Source: a virus
IMG/VR virus record: IMGVR_UViG_3300042860_002168
Span: 1 to 38,449 of that record
DNA: 38,449 nt
Reading direction: 5' to 3' (one strand)
The notes under the pieces were generated by a model. The model had not been told where the DNA came from. It saw nothing but the letters and a program-made list of their open reading frames with translations, and ran no database searches. Positions 17,010-23,196 of the stretch are shown piece by piece (positions within the stretch are counted from its first letter, which is position 1; every line of letters starts with the position of its first letter). A program made the translations under genes and the position numbers.

Positions 17010-17413
17010 GCTGCTAACGGGCGAAGAATGAGATCGGGCACAACAAAACGGCAACGTTCATAAGCCACGTCATCGCCAGGAAAATATCTAGGCGTGGCAT
17101 CAGGAAATCTCCGTACCATTCTGTCCATAGCCAAGGCAAGAGTATCAGAAGAAGGCGTGTATTGCATCAAGATCACCTCCCAAAGCTGATTTACTTTGAC
17201 AGTCCCTCCCAACGGCGAACCGGGTCGCAAGTCAGGGAACTGCCTCATGGTCACTTCCAGCCCCTTCACTTTCCATTCAGCAGGCACGCCCTGTTGTCCC
17301 ACCACATACACCGCAGGAATTTCAGTGGCATCCGGCAAGATGTATTCGCCAATCAAGTCGGGGCTAGCCGAAAGCAAGGTGACAATAGTATCGCGAAACT
17401 GAGTAATGTTCAC
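17006..17413 (-). CDS. tail terminator/completion protein
   Basis: 135 residues from a GTG start at 17413 (no ATG is available in frame). MNITQFRDTIVTLLSAS-type N-terminal helix, then IPAVYVVGQQGVPAEW and a G-x-V-x-V-N-Q-L-W-E-V-x-L strand, then a final region RFPDATPRYFPGDDVAYERC. The alpha/beta order and length match siphovirus tail terminator (U-like/Tc) proteins, which cap the tail tube before head attachment. It follows the tube gene across a Rho-independent terminator, so its message either reads through or starts anew. Assignment rests on size, strand pattern and order. Confidence 0.55.
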   Translation of the reverse strand: MNITQFRDTIVTLLSASPDLIGEYILPDATEIPAVYVVGQQGVPAEWKVKGLEVTMRQFPDLRPGSPLGGTVKVNQLWEVILMQYTPSSDTLALAMDRMVRRFPDATPRYFPGDDVAYERCRFVVPDLILRPLAA

Positions 17414-17416
17414 AAT

Positions 17417-17442
17417 AAAAAAGCCTGCCGTATAGGCAGGCT
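17417..17442 (-). terminator. Rho-independent terminator after the major tail tube gene
   Basis: On the minus strand AGCCTGCC, a 5-nt loop, GGCAGGCT, then T5 and ATT. The stem is a perfect 8 bp with 6 G-C pairs. It lies 28 nt after the stop of the tail-tube gene and immediately before the GTG of the next gene, so it would damp expression of tail genes below the abundant capsid and tube proteins rather than end the operon. Confidence 0.85.
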
Positions 17443-17469
17443 AGCAAAGAAACAATGGAGAAAGAATGA

Positions 17470-18048
17470 TCAGGAGTTGGGAGCGCTCGGGATGATGCTG
17501 CCGGTCTCTTCAGCGTTCTGGTGGATGCCGATGCGACCACGGCTGATCAGATCGAACGTAACTTCAACGAGGTTGTCAGCGGGATAGCTCTCGTTGTAAT
17601 TCATCACGCGACCAACGTAAGCCACGCGATCGTAGTAGTAAGTGGTGCCGGAAGCGCCCAGTTGCTTGTTGATTTCAACGTACACTTCAGAGTTCTTGTC
17701 GTAGCGCGAAGCGCTAATCACTTGGAAGGCTTCGTCAAAGCTATTGGGCAGGAACACAGTGCCGTCCACGTCCTTCTGGAAGTAGGAAGTGACGGAAGCA
17801 GTGGCCTGAGAGGTGACGATAACACTGTCAGAGAAGCCGCCGCCGCCAAGCAGATAGAATTCCGTGTTGCCGTCGTTAAAGGCCACAGAAGCCGTCGTAG
17901 CGGCCTGCAGCGTATAAAGGGTGGGAGCGCCGCTAACAGTGAAGGTGGCGCCACTCTGGGTGATCACAGGGCGGGCAACGCCTGCAATCGAGCCAACACG
18001 CACAATAACGTCTTGGCTCTTAACCAGTTCAGTCGGATGGTAGAGCAT
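17470..18048 (-). CDS. major tail tube protein
   Basis: 192 residues, ATG at 18048 preceded by a strong GAGGA ribosome site 7-8 nt upstream, fitting an abundant protein. MLYHPTELVKSQDVIVRVGSI, a beta-rich centre (ARPVITQSGATFTVSG, NDGNTEFYLLGGGG), and a C-terminal YDRVAYVGRVMNYNESYP / NLVEVTFDLISRG, the strand-turn-strand pair typical of tube subunits. It lies between the connector genes and the tail terminator, followed by a strong terminator. Two further tube-like proteins occur at 5606-6088 and 4718-5599. Family assignment is inferred from pattern and order. Confidence 0.7.
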   Translation of the reverse strand: MLYHPTELVKSQDVIVRVGSIAGVARPVITQSGATFTVSGAPTLYTLQAATTASVAFNDGNTEFYLLGGGGFSDSVIVTSQATASVTSYFQKDVDGTVFLPNSFDEAFQVISASRYDKNSEVYVEINKQLGASGTTYYYDRVAYVGRVMNYNESYPADNLVEVTFDLISRGRIGIHQNAEETGSIIPSAPNS

Positions 18049-18084
18049 GAGAAAATCCTCAATGGGAAAGAAGATGGTTAAGCG

Positions 18085-18474
18085 TCAGACGTTCTGCACG
18101 CTTCCTTTGCCAACCAGTCTAAAAATGCCTCTGATTGGTGTGCCAAGAAATTGCCAATAGTGCTCAGCAATTTGTTCGTTCGGCAACAGCTCAAACCGCC
18201 CTTCTCTACCATTGATCGTTGCTGCAGCGGAGCTTCCAGGTGTAATTCCAGAAAGCGTGAGGGGGCCGGTTAGCTTGCCCTCCATATACACTGCAGTGGC
18301 ATCGGCCCCAAGCAAATAGTCAAATCGAGGATTGTTCTTTTGCTTAAGAGAAGCGTAGTAAGTGATGCCAGTGGCCATGGCGATGTAATTGCCAGTGCCT
18401 GAGTCGGTGACGTATCCAGACGCCACCTGCCAAACCAAAGTGGCATTAGCAAGTGGCGACAGGACATTGCTCAT
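18085..18474 (-). CDS. probable head-closure (stopper) protein
   Basis: 129 residues; the ATG at 18474 overlaps the upstream stop (ATGA). The sequence is beta-rich with a central YMEGKLTGPLTLSGITPGS stretch and a C-terminal GTPIRGIFRLVGKGSVQNV, compatible with the small barrel of siphovirus stopper/head-closure proteins. It follows a DUF4054-type adaptor and precedes the tube gene, exactly where a stopper is encoded. No catalytic motif or membrane segment is visible. Function is inferred from gene order. Confidence 0.5.
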   Translation of the reverse strand: MSNVLSPLANATLVWQVASGYVTDSGTGNYIAMATGITYYASLKQKNNPRFDYLLGADATAVYMEGKLTGPLTLSGITPGSSAAATINGREGRFELLPNEQIAEHYWQFLGTPIRGIFRLVGKGSVQNV

Positions 18475-18785
18475 ACGACGAAACCAACTGTGGTAGATCC
18501 GGCGACGGTATCAAGCATGCGTTTGAACTCTTGGCCATATTGCGTGGCCTCGAGCCCATTGCCATACACTTTGCCTTCTGTGGCACCAATTTGAATGCCC
18601 ATTTGTGCAAGTTGAATGGCAATAATGTGAGCTGCGAGATGCTTGACGGCTCTGTCAGTTTGAGTGCCAAACACATCGCTGGTGGCATCCGCTGCAGCTT
18701 CGTCAAGGGCTCCGTTCACAATTCCCGATGGGTGGGGAGTGAACTCAGGGAAGCGATCTAGAAAAGTAGCGTAGGTGACGGCCAT
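18471..18785 (-). CDS. head-tail connector, DUF4054-like adaptor
   Basis: 104 residues, mostly helical. It begins MAVTYATFLDRFPEFTPHP, the hallmark T-Y-x-x-F-x-x-R-F-P-E-F opening of DUF4054 connector proteins. Then AVKHLAAHIIAIQLAQMG gives the conserved 'L-A-A-H' helix. These proteins form a ring under the portal that joins the stopper. It is preceded by a 128-residue gene and overlaps the next gene by ATGA. Length matches the family. Confidence 0.8.
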   Translation of the reverse strand: MAVTYATFLDRFPEFTPHPSGIVNGALDEAAADATSDVFGTQTDRAVKHLAAHIIAIQLAQMGIQIGATEGKVYGNGLEATQYGQEFKRMLDTVAGSTTVGFVV

Positions 18786-18787
18786 GA

Positions 18788-19174
18788 TCAGACCTTCCCC
18801 GCCTTAATGTTTTCCAGACGCTTATTGATGGCATTTCTGATTCTCACGCGACCCTCTTTCCCTTTCCATTGCAGAAGCTGATCCTCGTCATGCATGATTT
18901 CAAGCAGACGGAACGCTTCGTTAAGTGGCAGTTGGATGAGAGTGTCGATGCTCGTGGGAATCTCCTGGACCGTAGCCTGTTCCTTCACTTCCTCAATGGC
19001 TCCAAGGGCCATAAGCCGCTTGACGGTGCCATTTTTGCGGGCAATATCCCACTTAGTTTCAGGAACATCAGTGTTAACGCCAGGACTGAGCTGAATCATG
19101 CCAGCGTCAGTGATAATGCCAAACCCTCCCTCACGCGGCGGATTTTCAAGTTCAGGGCGATAAGCAATCAACAT
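18788..19174 (-). CDS. hypothetical protein between capsid and connector
   Basis: 128 residues starting ATG at 19174. Residues 1-60 (LENPPREGGFGIITDAGMIQL, then TDVPETKWDIARKNGTVKRL) hold an IAR-x-x-G/N-x-V-x-x-L-x-x-x-G-A-I pattern, and the last 45 residues are a charged helix pair (LNEAFRLLEIMHDEDQLLQW, then RIRNAINKRLENIKAG). It is highly charged and likely soluble. I do not recognise the family; proteins of this size here are often minor head or connector-associated factors. The start codon lacks a Shine-Dalgarno sequence, but a 14-codon mini-ORF with one overlaps it. Confidence 0.65.
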   Translation of the reverse strand: MLIAYRPELENPPREGGFGIITDAGMIQLSPGVNTDVPETKWDIARKNGTVKRLMALGAIEEVKEQATVQEIPTSIDTLIQLPLNEAFRLLEIMHDEDQLLQWKGKEGRVRIRNAINKRLENIKAGKV

Positions 19175-19212
19175 TTGTGTTCAAAAGAACTGTTCATTAG
19201 CTTAACGCCCAT
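19168..19212 (-). CDS. 14-codon leader mini-ORF overlapping the next start
   Basis: ATG at 19212, preceded by AGGT about 6 nt upstream, encodes MGVKLMNSSFEHKC and stops at TGA 19168-19170, overlapping the ATG at 19174 by 7 nt. The downstream gene has no usable ribosome site. This is the same arrangement as at 4669-4704 and is best explained as a translational coupler following the capsid gene. The peptide itself is not recognisable. Confidence 0.3.
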   Translation of the reverse strand: MGVKLMNSSFEHKC

Positions 19213-19225
19213 CACTTACCTATCC

Positions 19226-20131
19226 TCAGGGAGCCTGCAAGTACAGGACGCTCTTGGGATAGTAGAGGGCCACGCCACCCACGCGAGCATGAGCAGGAAC
19301 GATGAATTCCAGGCCACGCTGTTGAGGCGGGAACAGCTCAAGCGGCTGCGGAATGTGCAGTTGCACTTTCTGCGGATCGCGCTTGTAGAACACCATGCGG
19401 TTCTTCGACAGGGTGCTCTTGTCCGCGTCGAGCTGGTTGATGGGCTCGATATTGCGGATGTAGGGGTTGGTGCGCAGGAAGTATTCCATCACGGTCACGT
19501 CCGAAGAATCGGAATTGCGACGAGTGGAGATGGTGTTGTAATCTTCCCAAGCCATGAGGATGGTATCGGGCTGCTCCTTCATGTTGGAACCGTTGATGAT
19601 GGCAGTAACGCCATAGTTCAGCAGGTCCAGCATTTCTTGGGCAGTGGTGCCGCTATCGGTGAACCACTTGTCAGCAGCAACAACGTCAACAGTGGCGTTA
19701 TTGAAGAAGCCTTGCAGGCCCACGGACGATTCGCCAAACATGGCCACTTCTTCCACTTTCTCTTCGTAAGCACGACGAACGGCAGAAGCGCGACGCTGCT
19801 CGAGAGCGATGTTGGCCATTTGAGCGGCCCGCAGCTCTTGAACCGTGTAGCCGAAGGAACCACCAAACGAGCGAATGTTGATGCTCTTCTCGACTTGGCT
19901 GATGTCGGCGCGGGGCAGATCGTCAGCAGCGTCAGCGATGAGCTTGAATTCGCCAGTCGCGTCCATCACGCGATAGGTGAAGGTTTGAGCGCCAGGACCA
20001 GCTTCGCTGGTAACAGGCAGAATGGTGGGGTATTTGATGTCGGCATAAGCGACTTCAAAAACTTGAGGGCGGATGTACTCAAGCTGACGCTCGAGAAACA
20101 GACCCGCTTCATCCATACGGAAATCAGACAT
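19226..20131 (-). CDS. major capsid protein, DUF2184-like (HK97 fold)
   Basis: 301 residues with an excellent AGGAGG ribosome site 8-9 nt before the ATG at 20131. The N-terminus MSDFRMDEAGLFLERQLEYI, the YADIKYPTILPV arm, FTYRVMDATGEFKLI, and INIRSFGGSFGYTVQELRAA are typical of the DUF2184 capsid family. QLHIPQPLELFPPQQRGLEFIVP and ARVGGVALYYPKSVLY close the P/A-domain. There is no long N-terminal delta domain, consistent with a separate scaffold (see 20709-21902). It follows the cement protein and is followed by connectors. Confidence 0.88.
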   Translation of the reverse strand: MSDFRMDEAGLFLERQLEYIRPQVFEVAYADIKYPTILPVTSEAGPGAQTFTYRVMDATGEFKLIADAADDLPRADISQVEKSINIRSFGGSFGYTVQELRAAQMANIALEQRRASAVRRAYEEKVEEVAMFGESSVGLQGFFNNATVDVVAADKWFTDSGTTAQEMLDLLNYGVTAIINGSNMKEQPDTILMAWEDYNTISTRRNSDSSDVTVMEYFLRTNPYIRNIEPINQLDADKSTLSKNRMVFYKRDPQKVQLHIPQPLELFPPQQRGLEFIVPAHARVGGVALYYPKSVLYLQAP

Positions 20132-20145
20132 TGGAGGGCCTCCTA

Positions 20146-20706
20146 TCAGGTGTCAGCGGTGAGGGTGAACGAAGGACCGTTCAGCTCAACGATCGCCAGG
20201 CCAGAGCCGGTGACGGAGGTGAGATAACGGGCATTCGACAAAATCGCGCTCTTGCCGGCAATGGCATCGCCAGTGAGCTGACCGGCATACTTGACGCCAG
20301 TAGCAGTGTGGATGACGCGCACGGCAGTCGCCGGAGTGCAAGTGCCATGAACATACAGGGCAACGGCGCCTTCGTTGGCCACGTTGAGCACTTGCTCGTC
20401 CTTCACGCCGGGGCGGCTGTTGGAATCTTCAGCAGTTTCGTCAACGTAGGTGAGCACGTTCACGCCCACGACTGTTTCGCCAGTACCGCCAATGGTCTTA
20501 GCGGAGTTGGCGACAGTGCCGCCAGAGTTGTACACCACAACATTACCGAAGGCCAGGACGGCGTTGGTTTCGTTGATGTAGGTGCCAATAGTGTTGTCAC
20601 GGATGTCGGAAAGTTGACCTTCCAGCAGTGCGGTCAGCTCAAGCGCATAGCTTTGCTGCACGCCACCTGCCGTCCCGGAACTCACCGAAGAAAAAACGAC
20701 GGCCAT
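20146..20706 (-). CDS. head decoration / structural cement protein
   Basis: 186 residues, AAGGAG ribosome site 9 nt before the ATG. The sequence is Gly/Ala/Val/Thr-rich and beta-rich: GTAGGVQQSYALELTALLEG at the N-terminus, then VLAFGNVVVYNSGGTV, GGTGETVVGVNVLT, EGAVALYVHGTCTP and LTSVTGSGLAIVELNG. This pattern, with G-x-x-V-x-Y-N-S-G and V-G-V-x-V elements, matches the structural cement protein of DUF2184 phages, which locks capsid hexamers. Position between protease/scaffold and major capsid is the expected one. Confidence 0.75.
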   Translation of the reverse strand: MAVVFSSVSSGTAGGVQQSYALELTALLEGQLSDIRDNTIGTYINETNAVLAFGNVVVYNSGGTVANSAKTIGGTGETVVGVNVLTYVDETAEDSNSRPGVKDEQVLNVANEGAVALYVHGTCTPATAVRVIHTATGVKYAGQLTGDAIAGKSAILSNARYLTSVTGSGLAIVELNGPSFTLTADT

Positions 20707-20708
20707 AA

Positions 20709-21326
20709 TCAGCGCTCCTTAGTAACGGAGAGGGGGGTTTTCCAAGCGTTCTGCAGATTGTCCATGTAGGACGCAGGAGCAGAAACAGGGGTGGCAATGG
20801 ATGCCACAGCTTTGCGCAGTTCGTCGGTCGAGGCAGAGTCACTGCGAGGAGCAGCTTCAGCCAGCGTGTCGAACATTGCTTGAACGTAATCGTCGGAACG
20901 CTCCGACAGATCAGCGTCGCCACGAACAGCTTTGATCGAGGCTTCCATGATCTCGCGGGCGCTCTTGCCGGCAAAATCAAACTCGCTATCCAGATTGGTG
21001 CGAGCTTTGTCAATGAGGGCAACGCGCTCTTCAACAAGCGAATCAATATTCACTTGACCAGCAACAGTCAGGTCGGCCTTAGCGGCTTCCAGCTCTTGCT
21101 CGAGGGCATCAGCGCGACCTTCGGCGGCGTCGCACTTGCCTTGCATCTCTTTCTTCATGGCATCCATCTCTTCCTTCATTTTGGAAGCGTTGGACATCAT
21201 TTCATCGTATTTCTTCTTCATGTCCTCGTAGGACATGCGGGCGTCGTCGCGTTCTTTAGTGATCGCCAGAGCAACGCTCTCGCTCACTTCAAACTCGGCG
21301 CCATCGAAGTTGACCTTAGCAGTCAT
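20709..21326 (-). CDS. scaffold protein from internal start (Nu3-like arrangement)
   Basis: In frame with the protease gene there is an ATG at 21324-21326 preceded by AAGAGGA and then 7 nt, a near-ideal ribosome site. Starting there gives a 205-residue protein (MTAKVNFDGAEFEV...) comprising only the coiled-coil scaffold part. Lambda C/Nu3 uses the same nested design. The proposal rests on the signal placement at exactly the domain boundary. Confidence 0.6.
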   Translation of the reverse strand: MTAKVNFDGAEFEVSESVALAITKERDDARMSYEDMKKKYDEMMSNASKMKEEMDAMKKEMQGKCDAAEGRADALEQELEAAKADLTVAGQVNIDSLVEERVALIDKARTNLDSEFDFAGKSAREIMEASIKAVRGDADLSERSDDYVQAMFDTLAEAAPRSDSASTDELRKAVASIATPVSAPASYMDNLQNAWKTPLSVTKER

Positions 21327-21902
21327 AGATGGTTCCTCTTTTGTAAGGAGTAATTGTGGGTCAGCGGCATCTAGGCGATCCAGATGCAGCTTCACTTGTG
21401 GGCCAGCCCTGCCCCGACGAACCACAGCAATGTGATTTCCACTAATAGCACGTTGAATGCCATCGTAGTTTTCGCCATCGCTCGTCACACCAGGAGTGGA
21501 ATCGTATTCCACTCGATAGCCAGCACTCACTTCCTTGGCATCGCCCCTCATGATCTTTTCAATGGCATTTTTATCAGTGATTGTCATGACTGCACGGACA
21601 AATCCGTCGTCGTAAACCACTTCAGTGCCCGAAAAGCCAATTTGATAGTCCTTTGTATTGGCGCTATCAAGGAGGATTGGAGGATGCTCAAGCGTGATGG
21701 CCTTGCCCGCAAATGAAGCGAGGCTTTCAGGAGACGCCACTTCTTCTTTGGGACGATATTCGCGCCTAACACTGCCGTCTGCATCGGAGTACATCTGCAC
21801 TCCAGTGCGAGCGATAGTGGCCCAAGCACGAAGATAACCCTCGGGGGTCACTTCATACTTTTCAATGGGCGCGACATCGTAGCGGAAAGAAGTTTCGCTC
21901 AT
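20709..21902 (-). CDS. prohead protease (DUF2213-like) fused to scaffold
   Basis: 397 residues. Residues 1-175 match the DUF2213 protease: FAGKAITLEHPP (His 73), DAKEVSAGYRVEY (Ser 126), YDGIQRAISGNHIAVV (Asn-His 156-157) and GRAGPQV. A His/Ser/His-type active site is known for related prohead proteases. Residues about 193-397 are an acidic scaffold with a heptad coiled coil (ERDDARMSYEDMKKKYDEMM, then ALEQELEAAKADL) and a C-terminal SYMDNLQNAW tail. It is the first gene of the capsid block and faces a regulator gene. An internal ribosome site and ATG at 21326 would make the scaffold alone. Confidence 0.85.
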   Translation of the reverse strand: MSETSFRYDVAPIEKYEVTPEGYLRAWATIARTGVQMYSDADGSVRREYRPKEEVASPESLASFAGKAITLEHPPILLDSANTKDYQIGFSGTEVVYDDGFVRAVMTITDKNAIEKIMRGDAKEVSAGYRVEYDSTPGVTSDGENYDGIQRAISGNHIAVVRRGRAGPQVKLHLDRLDAADPQLLLTKEEPSMTAKVNFDGAEFEVSESVALAITKERDDARMSYEDMKKKYDEMMSNASKMKEEMDAMKKEMQGKCDAAEGRADALEQELEAAKADLTVAGQVNIDSLVEERVALIDKARTNLDSEFDFAGKSAREIMEASIKAVRGDADLSERSDDYVQAMFDTLAEAAPRSDSASTDELRKAVASIATPVSAPASYMDNLQNAWKTPLSVTKER

Positions 21903-21943
21903 ATATTAAAAATAACGAAATAAATGTAGTAAACTATGCTTCT

Positions 21944-21961
21944 TGTTCCACAGGTGAAACA
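21944..21961. promoter_or_regulatory. imperfect palindrome, candidate operator of the XRE regulator
   Basis: TGTTCCACAGGTGAAACA has 8-nt arms with one mismatch around an AG centre. It lies in the 61-bp divergent region between the protease/scaffold gene (minus) and the helix-turn-helix gene (plus) and ends 2 bp before the GTG start of the latter. Autoregulatory Cro/CI-type operators are commonly placed like this. It also contains the AGGTG that would serve as ribosome site for the regulator, so binding would block both. Confidence 0.35.
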
Positions 21962-21963
21962 CG

Positions 21964-22266
21964 GTGCGTCATTTTCTCAACAGTTCTGTCAATGCGCTAC
22001 GCATGCCGCACTGGCAACGCAAGTTGGTCGTGGCACGGCGAATGAAGGACGCTCGTCTCAATAGCGGCTTGTCGCAAAGGGACGTGGCTCGCGAACTGCA
22101 CATTGGTGCTGCCACTTATTGCCGCATGGAACGCGGAGAAAGCGAACCCTCCGCAGTGCAAATTGCCACTCTTAGCGGGCTTTATGGGCTGTCAGTGCTT
22201 TGGCTATTGGGCATGCCAAATTTTGTTGTCAACGCGGCTCAATCTTCGTCGTCATCGTCGTCCTGA
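21964..22266 (+). CDS. XRE/Cro-type helix-turn-helix regulator
   Basis: 100 residues from a GTG at 21964 with AGGTG 8 nt upstream; ATGs at 22003 and 22045 are in frame but lack ribosome sites. Residues 20-80 carry the XRE fold: ARRMKDARLNSGLSQRDVARE, LHIGAATYCRMERGESEPSA, VQIATLSGLYGLSVLWLLG, with S-Q-R-D-V-A as recognition-helix turn and E-R-G-E at the end of the domain. The tail is seven serines, encoded opposite the Asp-rich end of the gene at 22239. It probably represses the divergent late or its own promoter. It is the only regulator seen in the window. Confidence 0.85.
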   Translation: MRHFLNSSVNALRMPHWQRKLVVARRMKDARLNSGLSQRDVARELHIGAATYCRMERGESEPSAVQIATLSGLYGLSVLWLLGMPNFVVNAAQSSSSSSS

Positions 22267-22550
22267 AGCCCTTCGATTTGTTGTTCAATGCCGGTCATCA
22301 CATAACTTTTTGCAATAGCCTCAGCTTCAAAGACCAGCATTTTGACTGGTTCAAAATACTCATGGGGCCTGTCATAGGCATTGCGCACAAAGATGTGGGT
22401 TTCATCAAGACGCCCATTCTTGAAGTGCTGCTCTTCGACTAGCCGCCAGTTGGAAGTGTCACGATGCTCATGCGCGGAAAGAATGCACAGAGCCTTCATG
22501 ATGCCAATGCCGTCTTCTTCTTCTTCAATGACGCGGACGTATTCGCTCAC
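22239..22550 (-). CDS. hypothetical acidic 103-residue protein
   Basis: GTG start at 22550 overlaps the stop of the frameshifted gene upstream (GTGA). The product (MSEYVRVIEEEEDGIGIMKAL, CILSAHEHRDTSNWRLVEEQ, HIFVRNAYDRPHEYFEPVKM) is acidic and ends with GLQDDDDDED. The last 28 nt overlap tail-to-tail with the XRE gene. A K-A-L-C-I-L-S and R-N-A-Y-D-R-P pattern suggests a compact alpha/beta protein, but I recognise no family. Its place between the protease and portal blocks gives no firm clue. Confidence 0.6.
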   Translation of the reverse strand: MSEYVRVIEEEEDGIGIMKALCILSAHEHRDTSNWRLVEEQHFKNGRLDETHIFVRNAYDRPHEYFEPVKMLVFEAEAIAKSYVMTGIEQQIEGLQDDDDDED

Positions 22551-23154
22551 GATTGTTCCTTGCGGCTTTCCACCATCTTAATAATCCGATTGGCCCACGC
22601 CCTACCAGCATCACCTCCCCATAAGAGCCATGCGTGAAATCCAGCATCACCTTCTCCTCCGGCTTTATTCTTTTCATGCCTTGAAAAGAACGCTGCCATG
22701 CGCTTAATCGTTTCGTAGCTCACCTTCTCCCCATTGGCCAAGCTTGTCGCTCTAGCAACGCCACTGCCAATGCCTTGCTTGCCAGCTTCTTGCGTGGTCA
22801 GCCCGCCTTTGCCGTGTTTCTTGCGAAGTTCTAGTCCGCGACGTGCGGCGGATCGAACAGACGATGGAGGGGCGAACGATTCAGCGTCGCCCCTTAAGCC
22901 TTTCCCGAATCGCAGCTCTCCTCTTCTTCCATTGCCTCTTCTTCTTCCAGCACTTGACGAATGAAGGCCCGCATGTAGTCTTCGCTAGCGTCCTTCTTTT
23001 TCATGCTCATACCAGCTTCGCTAAGAGCAATGGCAACAGCGCGTCGATAATCTGTGATCTTTTCACCGCTACTGCTTTTGAGAGTTCCTGCCTTGAACTC
23101 TTTCATGACGCGAGCGATTTTGACCTGCTTGGCCTTTTTAGTCTTGGGTGTCAT
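22547..23154 (-). CDS. DUF6496-like protein fused by -1 frameshift to a phage 'GLELRKK' domain
   Basis: Reading from the ATG at 23154, residues 1-85 form the DUF6496-like part (KIARVMKEFKAGTLKSSSG, then YRRAVAIALSEAGMS) and an acidic helix. At 22900-22906 GGGAAAG allows a -1 slip just before the zero-frame stop. The -1 frame then gives about 117 more residues: SFAPPSSVRSAARRGLELRK, GGLTTQEAGKQGIGSGVARA, VSYETIKRMAAFFSRHEKNK and AWLLWGGDAGRAWANRII, a domain common in phage accessory proteins. That frame is open from the slip to 22547 yet has no ATG/GTG/TTG before 22741, which is inside the domain. Total about 202 residues. Role unknown; it lies between the head-protease block and the sugar cassette. 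Confidence 0.75.
22869..22906 (-). promoter_or_regulatory. programmed -1 frameshift signal: GGGAAAG, 6-nt spacer, GC hairpin
   Basis: Minus strand: heptamer GGGAAAG (22906-22900) in phase as G GGA AAG, spacer GCTTAA which contains the zero-frame stop, then a stem GGGGCGA (22893-22887) with TCGCCCC (22875-22869), 7 bp, loop 11 nt. GGGAAAG is the slip sequence of lambda G/GT. The spacing of 6 nt is optimal for a stimulatory structure. An alternative pairing with a bulged T extends the stem to 9 bp. All three elements are read directly from sequence. Confidence 0.8.
22894..23154 (-). CDS. DUF6496-like small protein (unshifted product)
   Basis: 86 residues from the ATG at 23154 to TAA at 22894-22896. 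It starts MTPKTKKAKQVKIARVM and has the E-F-K-x-G-x-L-K-S-S-S-G and A-I-A-L-S-E-A-G core found in many small phage and giant-virus proteins (DUF6496, function unknown). The C-terminus is acidic (LEEEEAMEEEESCDSGKA). It would be the majority product if recoding at 22900-22906 is partial. The divergent HNH gene begins only 42 bp upstream. Confidence 0.75.
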   Translation of the reverse strand: MTPKTKKAKQVKIARVMKEFKAGTLKSSSGEKITDYRRAVAIALSEAGMSMKKKDASEDYMRAFIRQVLEEEEAMEEEESCDSGKA

Positions 23155-23196
23155 GACTCAGACAGTGCTATAGTGACAGGAGCCACTACTTGCGCA

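Noticed and set aside
18869-20227. Plus-strand open frame of about 450 codons opposite the capsid and connector genes.
   Set aside because: It is antisense to well-supported genes with ribosome sites (capsid, connector-side gene); its translation is low-complexity (His/Val/Gly/Asp-rich) with no motifs, as expected for the mirror of a codon-biased gene.
23160-23180. TCACTATAG on the minus strand, similar to the end of a T7-type promoter.
   Set aside because: Only nine bases match, the T7 core is missing, and no phage RNA polymerase gene is in the window.
22843-23196. Longer N-terminus for the HNH gene at 23197, beginning at 22843.
   Set aside because: The added 118 residues are antisense to the frameshifted gene and lack HNH-like features; the ATG at 23197 begins at the first zinc-finger motif.
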